A stretch of 64,000 nucleotides of DNA. It comes from Eonycteris spelaea. Lineage: Eukaryota > Chordata > Mammalia > Chiroptera > Pteropodidae. The translations under genes were made by a program, and so were the position numbers. The notes under the pieces were generated by a model. That model was not told the DNA's origin, searched no databases, and worked only from the letters and a program-made list of their open reading frames with translations. Shown here one piece after another: positions 46,490 to 58,440 of this stretch. The stretch covers positions 1,492,501 to 1,556,500 of the forward strand of contig PUFA01000171.1 in assembly GCA_003508835.1 (NCBI GenBank), read 5' to 3'. Every line of letters begins with the position of its first letter. The first letter of the stretch is position 1.

Positions 46490-47185
46490 GTTTCTCCTAT
46501 TTTTGAAAAATAGACAGAACCTCACAGCATGTATCATTTTGTACCAATCTTTTTTCACTCCAAATTTTGTTTGGAGATTATTCCATGTTATTGTGTGTAA
46601 CTGTAATTCATTATTAATTCTGTATACATTTCATTATGTGACTATACCACACGTATTTATCCATTCTACAGTTGTTGAGTATTTGGATAGTTTATCATTA
46701 GAGTTATTAAAAATGCATTCTATGAAACATAATGGTATGTCTTTAGGTGCCCATATATATACATTACTGTTAAGTATCCTCTTCAGGGTGGTATTACTGG
46801 GTCCTGGGATAAACAATGGCCAAAGCTTTTCAAAATATCTGAAATTCATCCTCCTACCAGCAGTGTATCGGGGTTCTGGTTACTCTATATCGTCACCAAC
46901 ACCTTTTAATTTTAGCCAAAATGGTATTGCATTGTGGATTTCAGTTGCATTCTTGATGGGAATGTAGTTGAGCCTCTTTTCATATGTTTATTGGCCTATG
47001 GATATCTTCCTTAGTGAAGTGACTGTCAAAGTATTTCTTATTTTTCTAACAGGTTATCTGCCTTTTTTTCTATTAATTTTGAAACCTTTTCCTTTGTTGG
47101 ATATAGGTGAGATTATTTTATCCTATTCTGTGGCTCATATTTTCACTCTTCTAATGGTATCTTTTGATGAACAGTAATACCTTTA
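46490..47185 (-). mobile_element. Old L1 (L1ME/L1M-type) 3' end, antisense
   Basis: Reversed L1 order: 'tatttatccattctacagttg', 'gtccttt'-like decay, 'aatttagcc...' and clear blocks 'cctcctaccagcagtgtatcgg', 'cctttttaattttagcc'-like text, 'ttcatatgtttattggcctatgg', 'atcttccttagtgaagtgac', 'cttctaatggtatcttttgatgaac'. The two plus-strand frames here (46503-46967, the longest in the window, and 46968-47177) run antisense to L1 and are accidental. Confidence 0.82.
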
Positions 47186-47377
47186 ATATAGTTCTTTGTG
47201 CATTTTTTAAAAGCTGTTTTTAATTCAAGATCTTTGTTTTCCTTTTATCTGATTTGCCTGTCTCACATAATTGTCAAAATAAAATGTAAAAAAGAAGACA
47301 AAAGAGCTTTCTAAACAGTTAAGCAGTTATAGTAACATTGGTTACTATAATTTATAATTAATATCTTAATGAACTTC
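47186..47377. other. Short AT-rich linker
   Basis: Begins 'acctttaatatagttctttg', which may be the last L1 antisense bases. Otherwise unassigned. Confidence 0.4.
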
Positions 47378-47580
47378 AGAGTTACACAGATCATAATTAA
47401 CATCTCATCTGTGCCACTTATCTGAGTAAACTTAGGTAAATGATTACTTCTTTAGTCCTCAGTTTTCTAATCAATGAAATAATAATAGTATCTAATGGAT
47501 AGGGCTATTGTAAAGATTAAATTAGGCAATGCATGTAAGAGAGCTTAACATGGGAGCTGACTCAGATAGGTTAAAGGTCA
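47378..47580 (+). mobile_element. MIR SINE, sense
   Basis: 'tgtgccacttatctgagtaaacttagg', 'gtcctcagttttctaatcaatg', 'gggctattgtaaagattaaattagg', 'catgtaagagagcttaacatgg' follow MIR core to tail; the head is missing. Confidence 0.75.
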
Positions 47581-47970
47581 GTTCTGATTTTTCTTATAAA
47601 TGTGATAGAATTGTAGGTGAACAAGATGAGTCCAAAATTCTTGATTCCCAGTAACAGAAAATTTCTTTAAGAAAAGCAATGAATTATTTTTGTGCCCAGA
47701 ATAAACATTTACATTTTACTATTGATACCGATTACTTTTCTTTGTATTCTCCATGGTTTTCCACTTGTATTAAAATGAATTAACCAAAATGTAAAACTAA
47801 AATTTCTGGAAATTTTTATTTTCAGATTTTATTAAATGAATTGTGTTTTGACACAAAACAGCATTAAATTCAGCCCCAACTTCAAAAACTATAGTTCAAC
47901 CTTATTGGTTCTATTTTCTCTGTGAAGTTCAATTATTCAAGTAGGTTCTTTTATTTTCCCTGCTGAGTCA
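47581..47970. other. Unassigned AT-rich DNA
   Basis: No repeat family or gene recognised. Confidence 0.45.
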
Positions 47971-48080
47971 CAAGCACCTTAGTTTTGAAGTAGAACATAC
48001 CTGGGCTTGAATTCCATTTCCTCTACTCACACTCTAGTTTATTTTTTAAATGGGGTAATAATTCTTAATGCTCATATTTA
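47971..48080 (+). mobile_element. MIR fragment, sense
   Basis: 'gaagtagaacatacctgggcttgaattcc' (head and B-box region) and 'ttttttaaatggggtaataattc' (core) remain, with the middle shortened. Confidence 0.65.
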
Positions 48081-48319
48081 TCATTCAAGAATTTGAGGTT
48101 ATATATAATGTGTGTGTGTGTAAAATATATACTGCATATATTTACCACCCAAGATGACACCTGACACACTGTAATTGTACAATAGCAATGACTATTATTC
48201 TTAGAGCAATGACTCCAAACCGTGACTCTCTCAAATTTTGAAGCAGTTCCAACAGTAATCAATTTTGAAAAATATTTACATTAAATTAATTGCTAAACAT
48301 TATGGTTTGACAAAACCAT

Positions 48320-48535
48320 ATGGTTAAGGTTAGAGTTCTGAAGTCAGATTGTCTGGTTTTGCATCTCAGCTCTGCCCTGTCTTAGCTGTGCAACCTTCCT
48401 TAACATCTTCACATGCCTCAGTTCCCTCATGTATAAAATAGTGGTAATAATACCAACTTATGGAATTAAATGAGTTAATATTTATAAAGCAATTATAAAT
48501 ATTATAGTGCCTGTCATATACTAAGCTCTATTTGA
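48320..48535 (+). mobile_element. MIR SINE, sense
   Basis: 'gttagagttctgaagtcagattgtctgg', 'gcatctcagctctgccctg', 'atgcctcagttccctcatg', 'ttaaatgagttaatatttataaagc', 'agtgcctgtcatatactaagc': complete head-to-tail order. Confidence 0.88.
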
Positions 48536-48659
48536 ATGTTTGACTAAAAAATAAATAGTATATGTCATTTGGAAATATATTTTATTTGTTTCTTCTAAGA
48601 AAAAGATCAAAGCCTTTTAAATTCTTTTAAAATCACATTAATCCTAAAAGTGTTATATA

Positions 48660-48770
48660 TCTCATTCATAAATTAATTCATTTAACAAACATTTACTGAA
48701 TACTTAACATATTTCAGGCTCTGTGGTATCTCTCAAGGGAGCCAAGACACTCAGACGAGTATTTAAAATA
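48660..48770 (-). mobile_element. L2 3' end, antisense
   Basis: 'aattcatttaacaaacatttactgaatac' with 'tttcaggctctgtggtatc' is the reversed L2 tail. Confidence 0.72.
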
Positions 48771-49499
48771 TGATAATTGCTGTGCTCTACAAACTACATT
48801 GATCCACAGTATACCTTGACCTTTAGACCTTTTAATTTTAAGTCTTACACTGTGCCAAGATGGCTTACAAAGAGAGTTTAACAACTATAAAAGAAAACCA
48901 ATATATTGTTGTAGGCCCCAAGAATGCAAATGAAACTGAGAAAATAGTTGAAAACATCCTTGATAGGTATGAAAATGTTTTGTTTCTCTTTATGGATTAC
49001 GACAAGTTGCAAGGGACCCCTTTGTGATGGACAGAAGATAAACAGAAATACTTTCCTCATGAAGCATGTCTGTACAATCTAAAACAATTAATCTTGCCAG
49101 AGTCAGTCAGCTCTAATGGAGCTGCCTGGCATGGGCCATTCATCAAAGCCCACCAATCCATCACACAGGACCAGACACATCTCTTGGCAGGTCTGCCACT
49201 CCTGCCACGTGCCTAAATGCCTGGGAATTTGTGTAAGGCAGAGCAAGCCCTTGGAGTTATTTATGGTTGTCTTAAAAGAGGGAATCTGAAGCTATTCATA
49301 TTCAATGCTATTGATTTTAATGAAGATGTCAACAGAAAACTACCTCCTCTACTGACACAAAGCTCATCTATTTTGAGAAATAAAAGTCTGACAATGTGTC
49401 CTCCTCTCAAACTCAAAAGTCTAGGCATGACAAATCATTCTTGTCAGCATATGCACATTTTCTAATATTTCTCATTAAAAAATGAAATAAAATCCTTAT
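48771..49499. other. Non-repetitive DNA
   Basis: No repeat family recognised. 49090-49480 is GC-richer at its start and contains TTTATGG- and TTGATTTTAATGA-like motifs of the kind seen in developmental enhancers. This is only an impression. The 82-codon frame at 49217-49465 has no known motif. Confidence 0.4.
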
Positions 49500-50940
49500 C
49501 AGAGCTGACATCCTCTACAGCTTCTGTCCCATTTCTCTGATCCCTATTTTTAAAATATTTCTTCACTTTCCATTTCTTCTTGAATATTCTCTGGTTAGAC
49601 CTTCATTACTTCATTGAAATTACTTACGTCAAGGTCACCGACAACATACTACTTGCCATTCCCAATGACCAACTTTAGTTCTCCTTTCTCCCTCTCTCAA
49701 ACTTTCTTCGCCTTGCTTCTAGAAAGCCAACTGGTTTTCCTACTTCATTGACCTCTCCTTCTGAATATCCTTTGCTGGTATCTCTTTTTTATGCTGTTTG
49801 TGTGCTCTAGAACTCAGTTTTCAGCCCCCCTCTCTTCTCTATAGTTCTCAAGTGAGATCTCAGGATGTCAAATGGCTGTAAATACCATTAACACAGGAGA
49901 GTTTCCACAATTTGATAACTCCATCCTGGACCTCTCCCAAACTCTATGTTTTTATTTTCACTGCCTATTTAATGGCTCTACTTGAATGTCCAAGAGGTAT
50001 CCAAGCTTAATACACCCAAACTAAAACTACTGATTTTTCCCCCAAAACATGATTATCTCCTAGTCTTTCTCATCTTAGTAAATACTGTATACTCTGCTAC
50101 TCATGTCCAAAACTTTGCTGTTAAGTTTGAACCCTCTCTTATTCACACTAAACTCCCTATACAATTAACCAAAGTCTTGTTGACTTTAACCTCAAAGTAT
50201 ACCTCAAGGCTACTACTCACCACTTCTAGGACTACTGCCTTTACCTTATCGTCATCACTCATATTGACAACTTCAAGTCCCCTGACTATTCTCCTTGCAT
50301 TCTCTCTTGCTCTTCTTCAGTATATTCTTCATTCATATATACTTTTTAGTAAAAAGTATATATCATACCTTTCCCTTACTTAACGCATTTTAATGATTCT
50401 CTATTGCACTAGAATCAAAACCAAATTCTACACCATGGCCTTTGAGGCTTTGTGGAATCTGGCCCTGTCTTTCTCTTTAACATCACCTCTTTTCACTTTT
50501 CTCACTCCTTTTCAGCCTCACTGGCCTCTTTCTTAAACCTGGTTTTTCTGCCATAAAATGTTGTATTTGTTGCCTTTTCCTTAGACAACTTCTCTCAGAG
50601 CAGCAATATGAATCTCTCCTCACTTTAATTATCAAATCAAATTGATCAAATTTAATTGATCAAGTTTCACATTTTAGAGAGGCCTTCTCCAATCACTTTC
50701 CTTCCATCAAGCTCCATTCATTATCATAACTAGATTTTTCATTGTAGAATTTATTGAAAATTTGTTACATTCCTATTATTTATTTACTTGTTTATTATCT
50801 ATCTCCTCAAGAAAATGTATGTTGTAAGAAGACAAGTACTTGGTCTCTTTTGTTTATCTTTATTTCCCCAGTTCTAGAAGAGTATCTGGTATATTTTAGG
50901 CACTTAATAGGTAATATCGAATGAGTGGATGTTTTAAATT
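49500..50940 (+). mobile_element. Long L2 LINE, sense
   Basis: About 1.4 kb with L2 blocks in order: 'gtcaaggtcaccgacaacatac', 'ccaaactaaaactactgatttttcc', 'ctttctcatcttagtaaatactg', 'ggcctttgaggctttgtgg', 'atctggccctgtctttc', 'ttcagcctcactggcctc', 'agagaggccttctccaatcac', 'ctttatttccccagttctag', 'ggcacttaataggtaat'. The 133-codon frame at 49982-50383 lies inside and is a fragment of decayed L2, not a gene. Confidence 0.85.
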
Positions 50941-52439
50941 AAAGCATTGGGGTAAATAATATCCTGAAGTCCCTTCTTATTCTCAAATCTTCTGGTTCCG
51001 AGTCATTAAATGTTCTCTCCTATAAGAACCACCGTTGGGCCTCAATTTCTTATGAAGTGGATATTGGGAGAATATGGGTATGTGAAGAAGGGATTGGGAA
51101 AGATTGTGAGAAAGCCACTCCGGGAAAACTATAATGTAAAATGGGGGTGGGTGGGTATGAAATTATCTAAAATTCAATGGTGATAAAAAAAAAGTCTAGA
51201 AAAAATATATACTTCCAAGTGAACAAAAATATGTTTATGAGAGATTTAGTAAGCATCTTCTTTGTATACGGCTTTCTAAGCCAGACAAATACACCACACT
51301 CCCCTGGACCTACGATGAGCTATTAAAATACCTATGGATAGTTGCAATAATCACTCCATATCCCTCCAGCCCTGACCTTTATCACAATCTGTTTTTCACT
51401 GCTTTCTAAACCATACCCATTTCTGAACTCCCGGCTTTAAACTGGAGCCTCAAATCTTATCTCTGCAGCACCACTGTTGATGCTTGAACCCCTTCTATCC
51501 ATGGCTTGATTTATGATTCCAGATCTCTGGAGCCTATGGCTTTCTGTAGGAGTCTTCTTATGTTACCCTCTGCCTCAAGAAACCAAAACTGGGTCCTACT
51601 CAGGGAGCAAGCACCGTACCAGCCCTGCACCTATCTAGAGAAGGTGATTTTGATAGATTAAAAATAAAAACAAATTTCTAGATCAAATAAATTAGAATTC
51701 TATGTAAATCTCTACAATGAAATCATAAACAAATAATTAGTGGATGTGGTCACATTCAAGATTGTTTTGCATTCTTTACACAAGTAGAGTGATTAAATAA
51801 AATAATACATGTTAAGTTGCTTAGCTTAGTATTTAGCACATGCTGTAATCATTAGTACACTATCATAAACTGTCTTAGAAACAGAAGTAAACAAGTTTAT
51901 TTGATGAATTTAATCACATTTTTTAAAATGTGTTAAGTCTGTTTTAAAGATTCAATTGCTAGTTACTTTTCATAAAAACACTACATATTTTTTCCTGAAG
52001 ATATCATTACATTTTTCTTTTTTTCTTGTCCATTTAGCTTAAATACTTAACTGTATTTTAAGAGATTCTTTTAATTTAATATTTGATGCATTTCTATTAA
52101 AAACTGCTTAAATTTTCTTTTTTAAGAGCTATTATAGAATGTTTAAATGGAGTAATAAAATTATTAATTTTTATATTTTTGTCTTAGAAACATATCATAG
52201 TGATGGGAACATTAACAATTATCTCATTTTAGTACACTAAATACTGTTTTGCTAAGAAATAGATAATAAATACTAAGTGAAAAAGGTAACAGTGCTAAAT
52301 GAAAAGTTAGGCAATATATCTGTCATTCATTTGACAGACACATATTGATGCCTTATGATTTAGAACTATTGGAAGTAGCCTAATGACACAGAACTGATGG
52401 GAAGTCAATAAATTTGTCTCATAAAGAGGACAATAAGCA
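50941..52439. other. Mostly unique DNA
   Basis: No repeat family or gene recognised. 51380-51650 is somewhat GC-richer but has no family signature. Confidence 0.45.
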
Positions 52440-52555
52440 TACAAGAAATGCAATGGTGAAATAAGACAGAAAATATATTTGCTCTCATGGAGCTTATAGT
52501 TTAGTGGTGGGGGATAGGGAGGGAACATGCAATTGAAAAATAAAAAATAAAATAA
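52440..52555 (-). mobile_element. L2 3' segment, antisense
   Basis: 'gaaataagacagaaaatatatttgctctcatgg' (in parts) and 'agcttatagtttagtggtgggggatagg' match the reversed L2 block '...tgccctcatggagcttacagtctagtgggggag'. Weak tail remains may extend back to 52325. Confidence 0.65.
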
Positions 52556-53325
52556 TTTGAAAGATTACATTACTTCCCAATTACCTATGTTTCAAACATT
52601 ATCGGTGTTAAGTATGTATATGAGGGGAAGAGTCATAAGTCTCATGTTTTCTGTCTCAGTTTCTCCTCTGTAAAATTGAAATCTTGTCAAGATCTTTTTA
52701 AGATAATAAAGTAAGGAAAGCACCATCTCCATGACCTATTTATCTACTTTGAAGCTTCTTCCAGTACGAATAACCATCAAGGCCACTATTTTCTATCTAA
52801 GATTGTAGTATAAAAGTCGATGGAGGGGTCCTGAGGTCTTCAGAATATGAGAACATCTTTCTTGGTGAGTCGTGCTCCAGGGCTTTTTCCCAATTACTTA
52901 TACATCAAAAAGAGTCCTGCATTGGAAGTCCCCAGAGACTTCCAACTGGATTCAGCCTCTTTAGATAACTTGGGTGACCTAAAAAATCACATGCTCCCTG
53001 AAGTTAGTCGATGACTGAAGGATATCCCATCCTTGAATAGGTCCAGTATGCAGTAGGATTCCTCAAGTTGTCCAAAGCCTAATTCTTATTTATAATTAGA
53101 AGTGAATCATGGGAACCCTAACTCCTCTCTTTCCTGAAAAACATTACACGGGCCAGTGGTAACTCAGCCTAGTGGCTCATATGACTTAAATTATCATGTA
53201 GTTAATAGTAGACTGCATCCCTGATACATATTCCATATTCTAGAGTAGAACTGAACCTCAAAGTGGGTAACAACCACTAAGACAATTGGAATAAAATCTA
53301 TGTATACAAAATTTCATCCCAATCT
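52556..53325. other. Unassigned DNA before the ERVL remnant
   Basis: No gene or certain repeat recognised. Confidence 0.45.
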
Positions 53326-53329
53326 CACA

Positions 53330-54170
53330 GATAGGTAGGGTATCAGGACAGATAGAGACAGAAGCACACACACTAATTTGAACAGGGAAATTTTAATATA
53401 AAGGTTATAAGCATAATTAACTAAAACAGCTACTATAAATGCTCTAGGACTGAGAAACAAAACCCAGTGAAGGAATACATTGGGAAGGGAGACTTCTTTT
53501 TAAATCTGGGGTTTATACCTCATTGGAGAAGCTGTGGTTGGAATCCATTGGATAGCAGAGATTTCACTAAGTTTCTCTAGGCCAGACTGATCTAAAATTG
53601 CTGGGTTATCAGCCCCCCCCACTCCCCCTCCCACCAGGTACAAGTGACCTGAAGTTGGTAAAAATGGAACTGCAGCCAGAACTGGCAAGCCAGAAACACC
53701 TTCCAAGGCGCAGGTGGGCTGGGGCTGGCAGGTAAGGAACTGTAGTTGGAACTGACCAGCAGGAACTGTCTCTCTAAGGTGCTGGTGGATCACAGCTGTA
53801 AATCTGACTGTGAGTGCCTACAAGACTCACTGGGAATCCACTTATAGAAATGCCTATAACACTTGACAGGAAGCCACACACCAGACTGCCATGAAACTCA
53901 ATCGGGATAAGTGCCACTAGATGTCTCCTACATGTGCCACCAGTAGCCAGGCATTAGGAGCAAGAACATATATCTGGGAGCACATTGAAACCAGGGAGAA
54001 AATCCCATTCATCCCATAGGTTCCTCCAGTTCCCTTTATTGACAATGTTTAACATCATGTCATGTGCAAAAGAAAAATGCTTATAGGGTCCATCTCCATA
54101 TTGCAAAGCAGGCAATGAAGGGTAGATTTGGAGCTGAGAGGCAATAAATGATAATTGCCACAGACCATCA
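53330..54170 (-). mobile_element. ERVL-type LTR, antisense
   Basis: On the minus strand this reads as a long LTR. It starts near 54170 with 'atttattgcctctcagctcc' and 'aatatggagatggaccctataagc', continues with 'aaagggaactggaggaac' and 'gtgagtgggttcc'-like text, and ends near 53340 with 'taaaatttccctgttcaaatt' and 'gtctctatctgtcctgata'. A length of about 840 bp suits long ERVL-type LTRs such as the LTR41 group. The family name is from memory of the text style and the edges are approximate. The 97-codon frame at 53500-53793 is in the LTR and is accidental. Confidence 0.5.
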
Positions 54171-56130
54171 GACCACCTCTTTCAGCTACTCACTTTCCAC
54201 ATGTACCTTCTAAGACATTTGAACTTCTGCACAACAATAAAACAACCCTATATTTCCACCTAAGGAAATTCAGCTAAGCCTCATGACAAGGCATAATCCT
54301 AGCAGTCACTATATCCATTACAGCCTATATTAATTATTCCTTAACTTCTGTCATAATCCACTGAATATAGACAAAATTATAAAGTTAATTTCCATCAACC
54401 AGTATATAAAATTAAATGGGAAGAAGAGAGAAAAAAATGGTTAGTATTTACAAACATTAGAAGTAAAGAGAATACATAAAGCAAATGTGGTCCTTGTTTC
54501 TGCAACTGTCCATTAGACTATAGTTGATATCTATGACTTCCTTTATTATCTATTCCATATTTCCTTGCCACAACCATAGCTGGTTAGTGTTCTTTACCTG
54601 GCAGAGTAATCCAAACTTTTATTCCCAAAGGGTCTGAGTCCTCAATCATTCTGACTCTTTGTGGTTGCTATAGTTTTCCAATGAATTTACTATGGAGCCT
54701 CAAAGTATTAAGAGGTACCCCAGAAAAGCCACTGAATTTCAGACATTATCCTCCTTACCCCCATTGTGTAGAATAGCCCAATTTCCCTTTGATAATTGGA
54801 ATAGATCACCCCAAGCAGAAAAGTAACCCTCCTTTCTCTTTTGACCTAGTTTTTCAGTGGAATAAGAACCCCAAAATAACTAGATGGTGGTCTCATCTTT
54901 CCAATCAGTGGAATTGGAAAGACACCCCAAATGGAAGCATTCTCCATCTCCAGTGACTAAGACTAGAAGCAAACATAGCTAAGTTTCAGGGGCAGGAAGC
55001 AAAACTTCTGTGGGTAGGTTATTATGTGTCATTTTGAGAAGAGCACTGTAAATCTATACCTTGATTCCCAACCCATGTTTTTGACTATAGAAAAGACAAC
55101 ATCATATAATGATCTCTGATTCAACAAATAATATGCATTCTGTAAAACAAAACCCCATCCTTTCAGAGTATTGTCAGCCAACTGATACCATAACTGACTG
55201 GTCTAGTAAGCTATTTACCTTCCAATAGGCCAGCCACTTTGGAGAGATGGGGATACAGTAAGGCCAGTTAATTCCATCTGCATGAGCCCACTGCTGCATT
55301 TCTTTTGCTTTCAAATGAGTTCCTTGATCAGACACAATCCTGTATATAATGCCATGAAAAGGACAGGTCATTTTGTTAGTCCAATGCTGACAGAAGCATT
55401 ATAGGCAGGAAAGACAAATCTTTATCCAAAATCTGTCTATTGGAAAAAACAAATTCCTGTCCTTTCATGATGGAAAAAACCAATGAACTATTCTGGACAC
55501 CAAGAGCCTAGCTGGGACCCATGAGAAATGGTACCATATCAAGGGTTCAATATTGGTCTCCACTATCAGCAGATTAAGCACTCAACAGCAGAATTAATCA
55601 GGTCAGTCTTAGGAAGGGGACACAATGATGTTGAGTTATGCATAGCTTTCATCTCTGATATCACAGCTTCTTTGTTCATGAGCCCTTTAAACAGGCAGTG
55701 GGGTAGTTAAAGAAAAAAGCTGACTGACCATCAGAGAACATGTCATCTTGTACACCTGACTATTAAGACGGATGCTCTTTAGAGGATATTCACATTGGAA
55801 CAGATATCTTCACAGTGCATGTGCCCAGTCCATCAGACTTCCTGTCATCAGTCTTCCTTTCTTATTCCTTGTAAGACCTGATCATCTAGCTAAAGCAACT
55901 GCACTGCACATGAATCTGTACTTCTGACTATCTTTTACTCAAGGCACAGTAGACAACCAAAATAGGTAATAAAATGTTAATTATACATGCAAATGGAATT
56001 CTATAAAGTAAATAGCATTCCATACTAAATCCAGCTATGAGCCTCCCTAGATCATTTATACTACGTGACTCCCATATCTTGCATTCTCGATCAATGGCAT
56101 CTTGGAAGCACCCAGTGTTACCTTTCATTT
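54171..56130 (-). mobile_element. ERVL-type endogenous retrovirus internal region, antisense
   Basis: This is an old, broken class III (ERVL) provirus. The clearest piece is the minus-strand frame 55174-55371, an integrase core fragment with the SDQGTH motif near codon 14 followed by an AKEMQQWAH stretch. It is out of frame with what precedes it, so no enzyme remains. Upstream on the minus strand (about 55540-55620) lies the region typical of 'gctgttgagtgcttaatctg', and downstream (54200-54560) the non-coding ERVL 3' part with 'cagaaacaaggaccacatttgc' and 'taaggaataattaatatagg'. No env-like frame is visible between integrase and LTR, as in ERVL. Confidence 0.72.
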
Positions 56131-56660
56131 AACACCACTCTCTCAATCTTTCCCAGAGGAGGTCTGGACTTAGGCACACTTCTATGGCCCCTATCATGAG
56201 ACAAAGCACAGCAAATTTACCTGCTTCTCTCCAGCTCAATCAGATCACACCTGGGTTTTCCTAGCACATACCCGATGGCCAGGTAACACAACCCAGAAGT
56301 ACAGTGACATTAATGTCCATGGCATGAACTTTGACCAATGAAGATACAAGTTCAAGCAGGAGCTTGCAAATAAAACTACTTCTTCCCTTCTGCTGATAAT
56401 TTTCTAAGGCATAGGATTACAGACATCAGTTCAAGAGACATCCCTTGTGACTGAGCAGCTGACCAGTTTTCTGTGAGTCTGTAGTCAACTACTTAACAAA
56501 TAAATTTATTTGCTTTCTTTCCTCCCAATCTCATTTCTCTTTTTCCTTCACTCTTATTACCTGGGCTTGTACTCCTCAATAAAGCATTAGCACATTGGCT
56601 TTGTTTCCAGCTCTTTTCTAGGTCACCTGGGCAATATACATAATAATACTCCAGGAGATT
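56131..56660. other. LTR-like or ERV-derived block, unassigned
   Basis: The plus strand holds 'tcctcaataaagcattagcacattggc' (in parts), with AATAAA near 56578, followed by 'tttgtttccagctctt'. This resembles the R/U5 part of some ERVL/ERV1 LTRs. If so, a second LTR on the opposite strand abuts the ERVL remnant. The rest could not be matched. Confidence 0.33.
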
Positions 56661-57611
56661 TTTTAAAAGGACATTGTAATGAGTCTTTTATCATGTTATT
56701 AACATATCTTGTCCATTTTCCATAAATTAGTCTTATTTATATATGACCATCCAAGTTGTACTTTGGAATCTTATTGTGCCATTCATTTCAAGTTTAAGTT
56801 ACAATAATTTTTAAATTATAATATACCTTCCCATCAGATGTTTAGTGGTCTATAAGAAATGAAGGAATTCACAGAAAATGTCAGTTAAATCCCATAGATT
56901 ATCATAGTTTTTTCCCTCAGAAAACTGATTTTAACAGCCAAAAAATAAATCCTTACGGCATTTAACAAATAACTGCTTTTCACCAATAGTCCCAATGGCC
57001 TTACTCGGTGGTATTTATTGGATGGCTAAAGACAATGCTGAAATTTGCTTCTTTTGGCCAACAAATGAAAAACCCAGATGCCAAGGTGAAAAAGATTTGT
57101 TCTTTGGTAGTAGCTACAGCAGCTGTCCATTTGGCATATTCCTTAGAAAACTTTGAAGTTGCCTAGGATACAGACTTCATAAAGTGGGATCCTGCAGAGC
57201 CTTTAAAAAGATGTCGTTTTAAGTGTAAAAATCTATATAGACATAAATCAGCAATTTATCTTCTATCCTTCTATCATACAATTATATGATAAATTGATTT
57301 GCTTATCTATGGAAACAGGGCATATAAAGAATAATCTAAATTATGGCACCAAATAAACTGCACATATTTTGACAAAAAAAAAAATGAGGTCTGCATATAA
57401 AACTTAGAAGTAAGGACTTGAGGGTCACATTCTTAAATGAGTTTTTTTGCAATGCTTAGACCTAAGTTTCTCTTTTAAGTAATACGATTATAAAACTGCT
57501 GTCAGTAATTGCTCACAGTTTAACAAGCAAGTAGAAATCAGAGTAACATAATCCTAACTAAAACATTATCAAACATTGTCAAAACAAAGAGATTGCCTAC
57601 TTAAGTAGAAG
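56661..57611. other. Unique AT-rich DNA
   Basis: No gene or repeat family recognised. Confidence 0.45.
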
Positions 57612-57712
57612 GTGATAGGTGACAGAGTTTTAATCACTGAATTCTATACTTGAAATGGGTGAATTTTATAGCATATAAATTATACCTGAAAAAGCTATTT
57701 TTTTTTTTTAAG
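57612..57712 (+). mobile_element. L1 extreme 3' end, sense
   Basis: 'atacttgaaatgggtgaattttatagc' and 'aaattatacctgaaaaagct', followed by a T10 run, match the end of several L1M 3' UTRs ('...aaaatgggtgaattttatggtatgtaaattatatctcaataaagct'). Confidence 0.6.
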
Positions 57713-58440
57713 GAAAAAATTGCAAGTTATTGTTAAGAAAAGAACACCTTCTTCTGAAGGCCTGAAATTCTGCACCTGTGCCCTAACCACTTAAAACTGG
57801 TTTCCTCTAGAAATCTAACTACACTTGCATATGACTGTGAGTGAGCAGCTGGATGTGACTAGTTCAGCCTACTGCTTAGCTCACCATCCCTATAACTTGC
57901 CAGTGATCGCTAGAACCATCATGGCGTTCACTCCAGGTTGGGATCAGAATGTCCCTCTGGTATCTAGTAAATTTTAGCTATAAGTAAAAAAGGTACTTTT
58001 ACATTATCCAATTTAGGTACCTAAGTCTCATCATTTTATATGCATGGAATATGCTAATAGCTGTTCCTCTCATAAAGAATTTTGCATGGACCCTAAGAAA
58101 AGGGAAATACTGAGGCAGGCAGATTGATGGTATTTTACCCTGAAGAAATAGACCTTTGAAAGTGTGCCAGACTTTGAGGAAGGGTCAGCCAGAGCCCCCC
58201 AAAAGGAGGCAGTTTGCACATCTTCTTGTCAATAACACTTAGCATGCTGAGCTGTTTTATCAGACAGATGGCGGACCATGTGCCATTATGACCATATATA
58301 GTATTGCCACTTGTGCAGAAGGGTCCCATGACTCTAAAGCTCCCCTGCCACCTCAGACATGGCTGTTTGTGTGGCCCTTTACAACTGTGCTGCATGGAAT
58401 TCTATGTTCCCAATGGCAGGAAGGAAACATCATAGGAGAA
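57713..58440. other. Unassigned block, possibly ERV-derived
   Basis: The minus-strand frame 58135-58395 (86 codons) is richer in cysteine, glycine and proline than most frames here and lies 2 kb upstream (on the minus strand) of the ERVL integrase piece. That could make it part of the same provirus, but I see no motif that proves it. No function is assigned. Confidence 0.25.

Noticed and set aside
46503..46967. Longest open frame in the window (154 codons, plus)
   Set aside because: It runs antisense through an old L1 3' end; 'cctcctaccagcagtgtatcgg' and neighbouring blocks are L1.
49982..50383. 133-codon plus-strand frame rich in threonine, serine and leucine
   Set aside because: Lies within a sense L2 and represents decayed L2 sequence.
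50630..50670. Repeated 'ttgatcaa' motifs
   Set aside because: Short AT-rich slippage within an L2 copy; no further structure.
53500..53793. 97-codon minus-strand frame
   Set aside because: Sits in the ERVL-type LTR and has no viral or cellular protein motif.
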